A stretch of 59,715 nt of DNA from contig DHER01000064.1 of the NCBI GenBank assembly GCA_002399975.1, forward strand, positions 1 through 59,715. The letters are read 5' to 3'. A program made the position numbers and the translations under genes. This stretch comes from Firmicutes bacterium UBA4845 (lineage in GTDB: Bacteria; Bacillota; Clostridia; Tissierellales; Sedimentibacteraceae). Position 1 is the stretch's first letter. Every line of letters begins with the position of its first letter. Of the stretch, positions 8,567-18,215 are shown piece by piece. The notes beneath the pieces are model-generated. The model ran no database searches. It saw nothing but the letters and a program-made list of their open reading frames with translations, and had not been told where the DNA came from.

Positions 8567-10393
8567 ATGAAGGAACAGAAGAATACCAAAAAGCCGTTTT
8601 TTTATTATTATGCGTTGGTGCTGCTTATAGTAGTGGTGCTGAATGCCCTGGTAGTTCCTTATATAAACAGGTTGTCATCGAAAATAGCAGAAGTGGATTA
8701 TGGAACATTTCTATCGATGGTTGAATCAGGGGATGTAACAAAGGTCGAAATTGATGACAAACAGATTGCTTTTCTGTCTAAGTCAAATGAAGGGACAGTT
8801 TATATAACAGGTAAGATGGATGATCCTAATCTTGTAGACAGATTACGTTCATCTGAAAATGAAATAAAATTTTCAAAGGTTAATCCTAAGGAAAGTTCCA
8901 CTTTTCTAAATGCTGTACTGTCATGGGTGTTGCCTCTTTTGTTCTTTATAGGAATTGGCCGGCTGCTGTCAAAGCAGCTTCAGAAGAAGATTGGTTCCTC
9001 CGGAGCAATGCAGTTTGGAAAAAGCAATGCAAAAGTATATGTTGAAGCTCAAACAGGAAAAAGATTTGAAGATGTTGCAGGGCAGGATGAGGCTAAGGAA
9101 GCTTTGACCGAGATTGTGGATTTTCTCCATAATCCTAAGAAATATGAAGAGATAGGAGCGTTAATGCCTAAAGGTGCACTACTTGTAGGTCCTCCAGGAA
9201 CCGGTAAAACATTGCTTGCCAAAGCAGTGGCAGGAGAGGCAAAAGTGCCTTTCTTTTCCATATCAGGTTCGGAATTTGTTGAGATGTTTGTTGGCATGGG
9301 GGCAGCTAAGGTTAGGGATTTATTTAAGCAGGCTCAGGAAAAAGCCCCATGTATTGTATTTATTGATGAGATAGACACTATAGGTAAAAAGAGAGACGGG
9401 GCAGGTGGTATGGGAGGAAATGACGAAAGAGAGCAGACATTGAATCAGCTTTTGTCTGAAATGGACGGTTTTGATGCAAGAAAAGGTGTTGTGATATTGG
9501 CGGCCACAAACAGACCTGAATCCTTGGATCGGGCATTACTTAGGCCGGGGCGTTTTGACAGGCGCATACCGGTTGAACTTCCTGATCTTGCAGGACGAGA
9601 GGCAATTCTCAAGGTTCATGCAAAAAATGTGCGTGTTGAAGATAATATTGATTTTAATGCAATTGCAAGAGCCACTGCCGGCGCAAGCGGTGCTGAGCTT
9701 GCCAACATTATAAACGAAGGTGCTTTAAGGGCGGTTAAAAACGGAAGGAACAAAACTTCACAGGATGACCTAGAAGAGGCGGTTGAAGTTGTTATTGCAG
9801 GATATCAAAGGAAAAACGCAGTAATTTCACCTAAGGAAAAGAAAATAGTATCTTATCATGAAATAGGGCATGCGCTGGTTGCCGCTAAACAAACCGATTC
9901 GGCACCGATTCATAAAATTACAATAATTCCGCGTACTTCTGGAGCATTAGGATATACTATGCAGGTTGCGGAAGAAGAACAATTTTTGTTGTCTAAAGAA
10001 GAAGCTTTCAATAAAATAGTAACATTTACCGGAGGGCGTGCTGCTGAGGAAATTATATTCAATACTTTTACCACAGGTGCAGCAAATGATATTGAGCAGG
10101 CAACAAAGTTAGCAAGAGCAATGGTTACACGTTACGGTATGAGCGAAGAATTTGATATGATGGCATTGGAAAGTGTAAATAATCCTTACCTAGGAGGGGA
10201 TACCTCCCTGGCGTGTTCATCCGGGACTTCAAACAAAATAGATGACGAAGTACTGAGAATAATAAAGATGGCTCATGAAAAGGCCGTAAATATTTTAAAG
10301 GAAAATGAAGATAAACTTCACGAACTGGCAGCTTATTTGTTGGAAAAAGAAGCAATAACAGGTGAAGAATTCATGGAAATTTTAAATAAATAA
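8567..10393 (+). CDS. ftsH: ATP-dependent zinc metalloprotease FtsH
   Basis: This 608-residue membrane-anchored AAA+ protease degrades misfolded and regulatory membrane proteins as a hexamer. There are two transmembrane segments (residues ~12-32 and ~108-128) flanking an extracytoplasmic domain. The AAA module has Walker A 'GPPGTGKT' near residue 208, Walker B 'CIVFIDEIDTIG' and the second region of homology 'RALLRPGRFDRR'. The zinc site HEIGH lies near residue 430, a variant of the usual HEAGH that keeps HExxH. AAGGAGG precedes the start. A TATAAT at 8504-8509 may be its -10 box, with a poor -35. It is a single gene, separated from its neighbours. Confidence 0.96.
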   Translation: MKEQKNTKKPFFYYYALVLLIVVVLNALVVPYINRLSSKIAEVDYGTFLSMVESGDVTKVEIDDKQIAFLSKSNEGTVYITGKMDDPNLVDRLRSSENEIKFSKVNPKESSTFLNAVLSWVLPLLFFIGIGRLLSKQLQKKIGSSGAMQFGKSNAKVYVEAQTGKRFEDVAGQDEAKEALTEIVDFLHNPKKYEEIGALMPKGALLVGPPGTGKTLLAKAVAGEAKVPFFSISGSEFVEMFVGMGAAKVRDLFKQAQEKAPCIVFIDEIDTIGKKRDGAGGMGGNDEREQTLNQLLSEMDGFDARKGVVILAATNRPESLDRALLRPGRFDRRIPVELPDLAGREAILKVHAKNVRVEDNIDFNAIARATAGASGAELANIINEGALRAVKNGRNKTSQDDLEEAVEVVIAGYQRKNAVISPKEKKIVSYHEIGHALVAAKQTDSAPIHKITIIPRTSGALGYTMQVAEEEQFLLSKEEAFNKIVTFTGGRAAEEIIFNTFTTGAANDIEQATKLARAMVTRYGMSEEFDMMALESVNNPYLGGDTSLACSSGTSNKIDDEVLRIIKMAHEKAVNILKENEDKLHELAAYLLEKEAITGEEFMEILNK

Positions 10394-10401
10394 AATCATT
10401 T

Positions 10402-12105
10402 TTATTTTTCCATTATTGTGATTATATGGCTGGCCAGGTTCAATGATTTTGGGTTGTTTAATTTTCTGGCGAGTTCATATGCTTTATGTGAATGGGTTTT
10501 TGCTTCATTATAATTTCCCTTTTTAACTTCTAAAAGTGCTTTGTAGCATTCCGCCAAATCTCTGCCCCAGATAACATTGAACTTGTCAAAAAATTTTAAT
10601 GCTTTGTTTATGTAAAATTCCGATTCCTTATATCTTTTAAGATCGTAGAGTGCCTGGCCGGCATTAGAATAAAAAATTTCCAGGCCTTTAATAACAGAAT
10701 TTTCGCTGCATATATTTATTGCTTTTATGAAATATTCGTATGCTTCTTCATTGTTTCCCAGGTCCTTGTTCATTTGGCCCAAGTAATTATAGCTTGCGGA
10801 AATATTGACACTGTACTTGCTGCTGAATTTGTTCAGGCTTGAAAAAATATATATGGAGTCGTTAAGTACTTGGGATGCCTCTTGGTAATTTTCCATTTTA
10901 ATTAGATAGAGGCCCTTTAACCTTAGTATTACACCTCTTTCCTCGATCATGTCCTTCTTGTCTAATATGTTAAGGCATTTTTCGATGTATTCCCGCATTA
11001 TTGTGCTGCTATCGGTTTGTATTGCATAAAATATCATTTGTTTGAAGTTGTCCAAAAGATAAATTAAATTATCAAGTCTATAGGCGAGCTTGATGCTTAT
11101 TTGAATATTTTTGATACCCTTGTTATATTCTCCCACGGATATATAGTATCTTCCCGCCAGGTATGAAGCTTCCATTTTTATTTTAATGTATTCTGTATCC
11201 AAATTGTCAATATTAACCAGGTCATTTTCAATATTTTTAAGTTCTGACTCAATATCCGCAATATTTGCAGAGTTTAATGCTTCAGTTGTATTAGGAGACA
11301 GAACAGGATAAGTTTCATGATATATTGTATATAAGTCGGTTAAATTTTCGACCTTGTTTTTTAAATTGACATAGTTTGGGTCACGTCCCTGTGTAATTGT
11401 ATTTTTCAGTTTCAATATTTCATTAAATAATTTTTTGGTTTTAATCTCTGGATTAACGCCTAAATCATTTTTTAAAACTTCAGAAAGTTCATAGTAAAGT
11501 TGTATTGCTTTATTGTAATCTTCGGAAAGAGCATAGATTTTCATCAGGCGTCTATATATCTTTTCATTGTATGGGTCATCTTTTATCAAAATATTTCCGT
11601 ATTTTTCAACACTGTTAAAATCTCTTGCATTGACCAGTTTATCAACCTTGGCGCAAACGGATTTAATATATATGCTTTTAAAGTAATCCCTTTTTTCTTT
11701 TATCCAGTTTTCAAATTCAAAGCAGTTTTTAACAAAAAAGTTTAAAAGGAAATCTCCCTTGTACAAATTAATCGCATTAGATTCTGTAATTATATCTATA
11801 TCTGTTTTAATAGTAAATTTCTCAGAAAATTCTATTGTTGTTTTAGATGAAGAAAAAATGTTTTCATGAACGGTTGTCTTAATTTTATACAATGCATCTC
11901 TTAAATTTTTCCGCCCGTTTTCTTCGCTTGTATTCGACCAAAACATATTTATTGCTTCTTCTCTGCTTACATGCTTATTTACGCAGACATAATAAAATAA
12001 AGCCTCAGATTTTTTGTAAGGAAATGTTATTTTTTTGTTATTAAATTTCACCAAAGGGTTTCCTAATAATTTTACTGAAATGACATCATCCATATTTTTC
12101 ACCAT
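10402..12105 (-). CDS. SARP/BTAD-type transcriptional activator with TPR region
   Basis: This 567-residue protein has an N-terminal winged-helix part (residues ~8-95, 'VKLLGNPLVKFNNKKITFPYKKSEALFYYV' region) and a bacterial transcriptional activator domain (~100-240, 'YEKIYRRLMKIYALSEDYNKAIQLYYEL'-like). A long tail of tetratricopeptide repeats runs from ~300 to 560. It is transcribed divergently from the histidine-degradation operon across a 270-base region with two strong hairpins, which makes it the best local candidate for its regulator. The TPR part could bind a protein or small ligand. I cannot tell which genes it controls; the LysR protein at the far end of the operon is a rival. The C-terminus nearly abuts the ftsH stop in convergent orientation. 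Confidence 0.8.
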   Translation of the reverse strand: MVKNMDDVISVKLLGNPLVKFNNKKITFPYKKSEALFYYVCVNKHVSREEAINMFWSNTSEENGRKNLRDALYKIKTTVHENIFSSSKTTIEFSEKFTIKTDIDIITESNAINLYKGDFLLNFFVKNCFEFENWIKEKRDYFKSIYIKSVCAKVDKLVNARDFNSVEKYGNILIKDDPYNEKIYRRLMKIYALSEDYNKAIQLYYELSEVLKNDLGVNPEIKTKKLFNEILKLKNTITQGRDPNYVNLKNKVENLTDLYTIYHETYPVLSPNTTEALNSANIADIESELKNIENDLVNIDNLDTEYIKIKMEASYLAGRYYISVGEYNKGIKNIQISIKLAYRLDNLIYLLDNFKQMIFYAIQTDSSTIMREYIEKCLNILDKKDMIEERGVILRLKGLYLIKMENYQEASQVLNDSIYIFSSLNKFSSKYSVNISASYNYLGQMNKDLGNNEEAYEYFIKAINICSENSVIKGLEIFYSNAGQALYDLKRYKESEFYINKALKFFDKFNVIWGRDLAECYKALLEVKKGNYNEAKTHSHKAYELARKLNNPKSLNLASHIITIMEK

Positions 12106-12183
12106 TTATATTATAATTTAATAATATATCAAATTTAATATTTTTTCAATTAATTATTACATATTAAAAGTCCAGTGAAAAAA

Positions 12184-12214
12184 ATTAAGCCTTACAATGA
12201 AAGTAAGGCTTAAT
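12184..12214 (-). terminator. Strong hairpin in the SARP-hut divergent region
   Basis: This is a perfect 12-base-pair stem (12184-12195 with 12203-12214, arm ATTAAGCCTTAC) with a seven-base loop. On the minus strand it is followed by a T-run, so it looks like an intrinsic terminator or attenuator upstream of the SARP gene. Confidence 0.7.
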
Positions 12215-12246
12215 TAATATTTATAAAAAAACAAGGGGGAGAGGGT

Positions 12247-12274
12247 AAGTAATAAGTCTGTCACTTATTTACTT
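12247..12274 (+). promoter_or_regulatory. Second inverted repeat upstream of hutU
   Basis: The arms AAGTAATAAGT (12247-12257) and ACTTATTTACTT (12263-12274) pair with one bulged T around the loop CTGTC. It could be an operator or a leader hairpin. A TATAAT at 12342-12347 without a good -35 box is the nearest promoter-like element for hutU. Confidence 0.45.
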
Positions 12275-12377
12275 GTTTATATTATAAAAATAAATTCTTT
12301 AACTAACCTTAAGTTTAGACGTTTTATCGACGGATGAATTATATAATTAATGTTAATAATAAAATCGGAGGTGTGTT

Positions 12378-14402
12378 ATGGTAAACAATTTAGACATATC
12401 AGAGGCAATGACAATTAAATTGGATGAGAAATTGCCGGATTATCCTGTTTTTAAGGAAGGCGTCAGAAGGGCACCAAAAAGGGAACTTTCATTAAATGGA
12501 AGAGAAATTAAACTGGCTCTTAAAAATGCATTGAGGTATGTTCCTGAGAGTCTTCACGAAAAATTAGCACCGGAATTTTTGGACGAATTGATGACAAGGG
12601 GCAGAATTTATGGCTACAGGTTTATGCCCAAGGAAAGAATTTATGGTAAGCCTATCGATGAATATAAGGGTAAGTGCATAGAAGGAAAAGCATTTCAGGT
12701 TATGATTGACAACAATTTGGACCATGATGTTGCACTGTATCCTTATGAACTGGTTACTTATGGAGAAACAGGCCAGGTATGCCAGAACTGGATGCAGTAC
12801 AGGCTGATCAAAAAATACTTGGAACAGCTTACAGACGAGCAGACGCTGGCTGTTATGTCAGGGCATCCTCTGGGATTGTTTAAATCTCATAAAACAAGTC
12901 CAAGAGTAATATTGTCTAATGGGCTTATGGTAGGCATGTTTGACAATCCTCATGACTGGGCTAAGGCTACTGCAATGGGTTGTTCAAGCTACGGGCAGAT
13001 GACTGCAGGCGGGTGGATGTACATCGGGCCCCAGGGAATTGTTCATGGAACATTTAATACCTTGATCAATGCAGGAAGAAAAGAACTGGGCATTCCGGCG
13101 GACAAAGATCTTGCAGGTCATCTGTTTGTTACCTCAGGCCTTGGAGGAATGAGCGGGGCTCAGGCAAAGGCGGTGGAAATTTCCGGCGGTGTAGGGATAA
13201 TTGCTGAAGTTGATTATTCAAGAATTGAAACCAGAATGAAGCAGGGCTGGGTGTCAAAAGTTACCGAAAGCCTTGAGGAAGCATTCAAAACCGCAAAAGA
13301 TTATATGGACAAGAAACAAACTATTTCTATTGCATATTACGGTAATATTGTTGATTTGCTGGAATACGCTGTTGACAAAAATATTCATATTGATTTGTTG
13401 TCAGACCAGACTTCATGTCACGTTCCTTACGACGGTGGTTATTGCCCAAAAGGCCTTACATTTCAGCAGAGGACGGAACTCCTAAAAACTGACAGGGAAA
13501 AATTTGCACAGTTGGTCGATAAATCTTTAGATGAACATTTCAGGGCAATCAAGGCACTTGTGGACAGAGGTTCTTATTTCTTTGACTACGGAAATGCATT
13601 TATGAAAGCTGTTTTTGATGCCGGCGTGACGGAAATCGCTAAAAACGGTAAAGACACCAGCGAGGGTTTCATATTCCCGTCATATGTAGAGGATATAATG
13701 GGACCAATGTTGTTTGACTACGGATATGGACCTTTCAGATGGATTTGCCTGAGCGGGAAGCCGGAAGATTTAAGAAAGACCGACTATGCTGCAATGTCGG
13801 TTATAGATCCCAACCGAAGAGGTCAGGACAGAGATAACTATATATGGATACGCGATGCGGAGAAAAATAAATTGGTTGTGGGAACACAAGCCAGAATTCT
13901 ATACCAGGACGCATTGGGCAGAAGGGACATAGGTCTGAAGTTCAATGAAATGGTGAGAAATGGAGAAATAGGACCTGTAATGATAGGAAGAGACCACCAT
14001 GATACAGGAGGAACTGATTCACCATTTAGAGAAACATCTAATATTTATGACGGGAGCAATGTAACGGCTGATATGGCAGTTCACTGCTTTGCAGGAAATG
14101 CAGCAAGAGGAATGAGCATGGTTGCTCTTCACAACGGAGGTGGTGTTGGAGTAAGCAAGGCAATAAATGGCGGCTTCGGCATGGTTCTTGACGGAAGTGA
14201 AAGAGTTGATAATATACTGAAAAAATCAATTCCATGGGATGCAATGGTAGGGGTTTCAAGAAGAAGCTGGGCAAGAAACCAGCATTCAATTGAAACTACT
14301 ATTGAATATAACAAAAAATTCGCAGGTGAGGATCATATAACAATTCCTTATGTAGCCGATGACGGTCTTATTGAAAAAACTATAAAAGAATACAGCAAAT
14401 AG
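12378..14402 (+). CDS. hutU: Urocanate hydratase, long anaerobe-type form
   Basis: Urocanate hydratase converts urocanate to imidazolonepropionate using tightly bound NAD+ as an electrophile. At 674 residues this is the long form rather than the roughly 555-residue proteobacterial form. Recognisable stretches include 'GWMYIGPQGIVHGTFNT', 'VTSGLGGMSGAQ' (NAD-binding), 'DQTSCHVPYDGGYCP', 'MIGRDHHDTGGTDSP', and the C-terminal 'HNGGGVGVSKAINGGFG'. The start follows CGGAGGTG. It is the first gene of a four-gene histidine-degradation operon with ftcD, hutI and fchA, spaced by only a few bases. The operon lacks hutH, so urocanate must come from a lyase encoded elsewhere or from uptake. Confidence 0.95.
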   Translation: MVNNLDISEAMTIKLDEKLPDYPVFKEGVRRAPKRELSLNGREIKLALKNALRYVPESLHEKLAPEFLDELMTRGRIYGYRFMPKERIYGKPIDEYKGKCIEGKAFQVMIDNNLDHDVALYPYELVTYGETGQVCQNWMQYRLIKKYLEQLTDEQTLAVMSGHPLGLFKSHKTSPRVILSNGLMVGMFDNPHDWAKATAMGCSSYGQMTAGGWMYIGPQGIVHGTFNTLINAGRKELGIPADKDLAGHLFVTSGLGGMSGAQAKAVEISGGVGIIAEVDYSRIETRMKQGWVSKVTESLEEAFKTAKDYMDKKQTISIAYYGNIVDLLEYAVDKNIHIDLLSDQTSCHVPYDGGYCPKGLTFQQRTELLKTDREKFAQLVDKSLDEHFRAIKALVDRGSYFFDYGNAFMKAVFDAGVTEIAKNGKDTSEGFIFPSYVEDIMGPMLFDYGYGPFRWICLSGKPEDLRKTDYAAMSVIDPNRRGQDRDNYIWIRDAEKNKLVVGTQARILYQDALGRRDIGLKFNEMVRNGEIGPVMIGRDHHDTGGTDSPFRETSNIYDGSNVTADMAVHCFAGNAARGMSMVALHNGGGVGVSKAINGGFGMVLDGSERVDNILKKSIPWDAMVGVSRRSWARNQHSIETTIEYNKKFAGEDHITIPYVADDGLIEKTIKEYSK

Positions 14403-14411
14403 GAGAGTGTA

Positions 14412-15302
14412 ATGGACAAAATTATAGAATGCGTTCCTAATTTCAGTGAAGGCAGAGATTTAACAAAAGTGGAAAAAATACTTGATGTATTCAGGGGAAG
14501 AAAAAATGTCAAGCTTTTGGATTATTCCAGTGACGAAAATCATAACAGGTCGGTTGTTACTCTTGTGGGTGAACCTGAGGAACTTAAGACAGCAATGATA
14601 GAAGCCATAGGAAAGGCTGTAGAATTAATAGATTTAAATAAGCATCAGGGACAGCATCCGCGCATGGGAGCAGTTGATGTTATTCCGTTTATTCCAATAA
14701 AGAATACTACGGTTGAAGATGCAGACAGGCTTGCAAAGGAAGTTGCAAAGCAGGCATCTGAATTATATGGCCTTCCTTTTTTCCTATATGAAAAATCAGC
14801 AACGTCTTCTTACAGAGAAAATCTTTCAATTATTAGAAAAGGTCAGTTTGAAGGAATGGCTGAAAAAATGAAGGATGAAAAGTGGAAACCGGATTTCGGC
14901 CCAGGTACAATACATCCTACGGCAGGAGTTACAGCTATTGGTGCCAGAATGCCGCTGATAGCTTACAATGTAAATCTTGCCACGGACAACTTGGAAATTG
15001 CCAACAAAATAGCTAAACAGATAAGATACATCAATGGCGGATTCAGGTATGTGAAAGCTATTGGCGTAGATCTTGCGGATAGAGAAATTGTACAGGTTTC
15101 AATAAATATGACCGATTTTACAAAAACGTCTCTATACCGGGTTTTTGAAACAGTTAAAATGGAAGCTCAAAGATATGGTGTTAATGTTGTAGGCAGCAAA
15201 ATTGTAGGATTGGTTCCTCTGCAGGCAATGGTAGATACTGCAGATTACTATCTAAAACTGGAAAATTTCAATATTGACCAGGTGCTGGAGACTCGCCTGT
15301 AA
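14412..15302 (+). CDS. ftcD: Glutamate formimidoyltransferase
   Basis: This 296-residue enzyme moves the formimino group of N-formimino-L-glutamate to tetrahydrofolate, the last carbon-skeleton step of histidine breakdown, and releases glutamate. It has the family opening 'IIECVPNFSEGRD', then 'LLDYSSDENHNRSVVTLVG' and 'HQGQHPRMGAVDVIPF', with the active-site His in that region. Only the transferase half of the animal bifunctional enzyme is present; the cyclodeaminase half is the separate gene fchA two genes on. It starts nine bases after the hutU stop with AGGAGAG as ribosome binding site. Confidence 0.95.
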   Translation: MDKIIECVPNFSEGRDLTKVEKILDVFRGRKNVKLLDYSSDENHNRSVVTLVGEPEELKTAMIEAIGKAVELIDLNKHQGQHPRMGAVDVIPFIPIKNTTVEDADRLAKEVAKQASELYGLPFFLYEKSATSSYRENLSIIRKGQFEGMAEKMKDEKWKPDFGPGTIHPTAGVTAIGARMPLIAYNVNLATDNLEIANKIAKQIRYINGGFRYVKAIGVDLADREIVQVSINMTDFTKTSLYRVFETVKMEAQRYGVNVVGSKIVGLVPLQAMVDTADYYLKLENFNIDQVLETRL

Positions 15303-15353
15303 CACATGGATGGACATGGGAAAAGCTCCGTGTCTGCCAGAAAGGAGAAGAAA

Positions 15354-16595
15354 ATGAAAGGAATAATTATTAAGAATGCTTCGGAGCTTGTTACATGCAG
15401 GGGAAAAGGACCAAAGCATGGGAAGGATATGTCTGATATAGGTATTATACAAAATGGATGTGTAGTCATAGAAAATGACACTATTGCTGATGTGGGTACA
15501 AATGATATATTGAAAAACTACGATTTGAAGAGATATGAAGTGTTTGATGCTTCTAATAAGGCAGTGCTGCCTGGATTTATAGATTCACACACTCATTTTA
15601 TATTTGGCGGCTACAGGGCCGACGAATTTTCATGGAGGCTGAGGGGGGACAGCTACATGTCTATAATGGAGAGAGGCGGAGGAATTACCAGTACGGTTAG
15701 GGCAACAAGGAATACCTCCCTTGACGAGTTTATAGAAACGGGGAAAAAAAGGCTGGATAAATTCTTGGCAATGGGAGTTACAACCGTTGAGGGGAAAAGC
15801 GGGTACGGACTTGACCGCGATACGGAAATAAGACAGCTTGAAGCCATGAAAAAGCTTAATGAAATTCATTCGATGGATGTTGTGCCGACTTTTTTAGGGC
15901 CTCACAGTGTTCTCCCTGAATACAAGGGCAGGGAAGATGAATTTATTGATTATATGATTGAGGTTATGAAATTTGTTACAGAAAACAATCTTGCAGAATT
16001 TGCAGATATATTCTGTGAAAAAAATGTATTTTCAGTAGAACAGTCAAAAAAATTTCTTTCTGAAGCAAAAAAATTAGGATTAAATTTAAAAATACATGCG
16101 GATGAAATGTATAGGCTGGGAGGAACAGAGCTTGCTGCAGAGATAGGCTGCACTTCGGCGGACCATTTGCTTCAGGCATCAGATGAAGCAATAAGGATGC
16201 TGTCCGAGTCAGAAACTGTTGCAACCCTTCTGCCGGCTACAGCTTTTTGTTTAAAAGAAAGCTATGCAAAAGGAAGGCAGATGATCGACTCAGGATGTGC
16301 TGTTGCATTGGCAACAGACTTTAATCCGGGCAGCTGCTTCACAAACTCTATTCCGTTGATAATATCTCTTGCTGCTCTTTATATGAATATGTCAATTGAA
16401 GAAATAGTTAATGCATTGACAATAAATGCGGCAGCAGCGCTGAAGAGAAGTAACATAACAGGAAGCATTGAGAAAGGAAAAAAAGCGGATATTATTGTAC
16501 TTGAATATCCATCTGTTCATTTTCTGCCATATAACGCAGGGGTTAATATAGTCGAAATGGTAATTAAAAATGGGAAAATTGTTAAGGAGAATTAG
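15354..16595 (+). CDS. hutI: Imidazolonepropionase
   Basis: This 413-residue amidohydrolase opens the imidazolone ring to give formiminoglutamate. Metal and substrate motifs are present: 'GFIDSHTHFIFGG' (HxH), 'EGKSGYGLD', 'LKIHADEM', 'SADHLLQ', and 'VALATDFNPGSCFT' (metal Asp). I chose the ATG at 15354, behind AAAGGAG, over the in-frame ATG at 15306. The earlier start would overlap the space after ftcD and adds 16 charged residues absent from the family. It is translated between ftcD and fchA, and its stop overlaps the fchA ribosome binding region. Confidence 0.95.
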   Translation: MKGIIIKNASELVTCRGKGPKHGKDMSDIGIIQNGCVVIENDTIADVGTNDILKNYDLKRYEVFDASNKAVLPGFIDSHTHFIFGGYRADEFSWRLRGDSYMSIMERGGGITSTVRATRNTSLDEFIETGKKRLDKFLAMGVTTVEGKSGYGLDRDTEIRQLEAMKKLNEIHSMDVVPTFLGPHSVLPEYKGREDEFIDYMIEVMKFVTENNLAEFADIFCEKNVFSVEQSKKFLSEAKKLGLNLKIHADEMYRLGGTELAAEIGCTSADHLLQASDEAIRMLSESETVATLLPATAFCLKESYAKGRQMIDSGCAVALATDFNPGSCFTNSIPLIISLAALYMNMSIEEIVNALTINAAAALKRSNITGSIEKGKKADIIVLEYPSVHFLPYNAGVNIVEMVIKNGKIVKEN

Positions 16596-16596
16596 G

Positions 16597-17211
16597 ATGA
16601 AAGAAACAACTTTGAGCCAGTTTGCCGACAGTGTGGCATCCAGTGCGCCTGTTCCTGGAGGCGGAAGTGTCGCTGCAGTCTGCGGAGTATTAAGCGGAGC
16701 ACTTTCGGAGATGGTTGCCGGCCTTACAATAGGCAAAAAAAAATATGCCGAGCAAGAAAAAGAAATGAATGAAATTAAAGAAAATGCTCTTAGACTGAGA
16801 AATAAACTTATTGAGTATATAGAAAAAGACAGTATTACTTATAATAATGTAATGGATGCGTACAGGCTTCCAAAAAGCACGGAAGAAGAAAAGGCAGCCA
16901 GGAAAAGGGCAATTGAAGACTGTTCCAAATTAGCTGCATCTGTTCCACTTGAAGTTGCCTGTGCTTCGTACGAGATATTCCCTCTGGCTGAGGCAGTTGT
17001 ATCAAAAGGAAATTCAAATGCCGTAACGGACGGACTTGTTTCGGCAATGCTGGCACGAACGGCTGTACTCTCTGCCATACTGAACGTAAGAATTAACTTG
17101 GATTCCATAAATGATGAAGAGTTTGTGAGCAAGTACAGGGCAAAATCAGATGAAATAGAATCAAAAACCTTGTCTTATGAGAAAAAGATATTGGAATTTT
17201 CTCCGTTTTAG
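16597..17211 (+). CDS. fchA: Formimidoyltetrahydrofolate cyclodeaminase
   Basis: This 204-residue enzyme converts 5-formimino-THF to 5,10-methenyl-THF with release of ammonia. It thus feeds the one-carbon unit made by FtcD into folate metabolism and completes the pathway. It shows the family start 'FADSVASSAPVPGGGSVAAVCG', a glycine-rich folate-binding segment, and the helical remainder. The start at 16597 lies behind AAGGAGAATTAGG and one base after the hutI stop; an upstream in-frame ATG at 16570 lies inside hutI and is less likely. The stop is followed at once by the LysR gene. Confidence 0.93.
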   Translation: MKETTLSQFADSVASSAPVPGGGSVAAVCGVLSGALSEMVAGLTIGKKKYAEQEKEMNEIKENALRLRNKLIEYIEKDSITYNNVMDAYRLPKSTEEEKAARKRAIEDCSKLAASVPLEVACASYEIFPLAEAVVSKGNSNAVTDGLVSAMLARTAVLSAILNVRINLDSINDEEFVSKYRAKSDEIESKTLSYEKKILEFSPF

Positions 17212-17246
17212 TGTATGATATATACGAGCTTTACAGTGAGGTATAT

Positions 17247-18149
17247 ATGAATACATCTTATTTAAGAACTTTTATAGAGGTAATAAATTTAAAAAACATA
17301 TCAAAAGCTGCTGAAAAACTGTTTGTAACACAGCCTGCGGTTTCTAAGCAGCTTCGGCTTTTGGAGACAGATTTCGGTTCGGAACTGTTCAGAAGAAACG
17401 GAAGGGAAATAGTTCCTACGGAAGAAGGAGAGCTTCTTTATAAGTATGCAAAAAAAGTGCTTAATGAGGAAAATAAAATTTATTCTTTAATAAGAAGGGA
17501 TGATAGTGAACTTTCCGGTAATCTTACCGTATATACCAGTTCCACGCCTGCAGATTATTATATACATGATTTTATAGTCCAGTTCAGCAAATTATATCCG
17601 GGTGTTACTTACACGATCAGAAAGATAGATTCAGACGAGGTATTCAAAAACATCAGGGAAGGTTTCACAAGCTTTGGTTTTACAGGAACGCCGTATAAGA
17701 ACAGAAAAATAAAAAATATCTGTTTTGCCAAGGATGAAGTTGAAATTATTGCTTCTGCCGAAAAAGCTGATGAATTTAAGTCAGGTAAAATTACTTTTAA
17801 TGAGCTTTTAGCCCAGAAATTTATTTTAAGAGAAAAAGGATCGGCAACGCTGCAGATATTTGAAAATTATCTGAATAAGAAAAGTGTCAAACTTAGTGAT
17901 TTAAACATAATAATACAGGCAGAAGACAATGAAATTATAAAAAAATTTATCTTAAGCAATATGGGTATAGCAGTTTTGCCTAAAAGATCTGTCGAGAGCG
18001 AAATAGAAGAAGGTAAAATGTTCATATTGAAATTAGATGGTATGTCTTTAAAGCGAAAGCTTTATTATGTATATCAGCAGGATAGATATTTTTCCAAAAT
18101 AGAAGATAAATTTAAGGAATTTATGCTGGAAAAGCATAAGTTGAATTAA
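17247..18149 (+). CDS. LysR-family transcriptional regulator
   Basis: This 300-residue LysR-type regulator has an N-terminal helix-turn-helix ('SYLRTFIEVINLKNISKAAEKLFVTQPAVSKQL' region, residues 4-35) and a periplasmic-binding-protein-like effector domain (residues ~90-295). The start at ATG 17247 behind GTGAGG gives the canonical LysR N-terminus; a GTG at 17211 overlapping the fchA stop is possible but adds a non-family extension. It is the last gene of the hut operon and is followed by a terminator. The effector may be urocanate or another pathway intermediate; that is inference from position only. Confidence 0.9.
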   Translation: MNTSYLRTFIEVINLKNISKAAEKLFVTQPAVSKQLRLLETDFGSELFRRNGREIVPTEEGELLYKYAKKVLNEENKIYSLIRRDDSELSGNLTVYTSSTPADYYIHDFIVQFSKLYPGVTYTIRKIDSDEVFKNIREGFTSFGFTGTPYKNRKIKNICFAKDEVEIIASAEKADEFKSGKITFNELLAQKFILREKGSATLQIFENYLNKKSVKLSDLNIIIQAEDNEIIKKFILSNMGIAVLPKRSVESEIEEGKMFILKLDGMSLKRKLYYVYQQDRYFSKIEDKFKEFMLEKHKLN

Positions 18150-18178
18150 TTTTTGACATGAATGTAAGAAAATAAAAC

Positions 18179-18205
18179 AAGGCCTGGTTTCCCAGACCTT
18201 TTTTA
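18179..18205. terminator. Bidirectional terminator
   Basis: The stem AAGGCCTGG/CCAGACCTT is followed by TTTTTT on the plus strand. The minus strand also reads into a T-rich stretch, so it can serve both the LysR gene and the small minus-strand gene next to it. Confidence 0.85.
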
Positions 18206-18215
18206 TCACTTATAG

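Noticed and set aside
13273..14314. Alternative frames inside hutU
   Set aside because: Shadows of a strongly conserved gene with no start signals.
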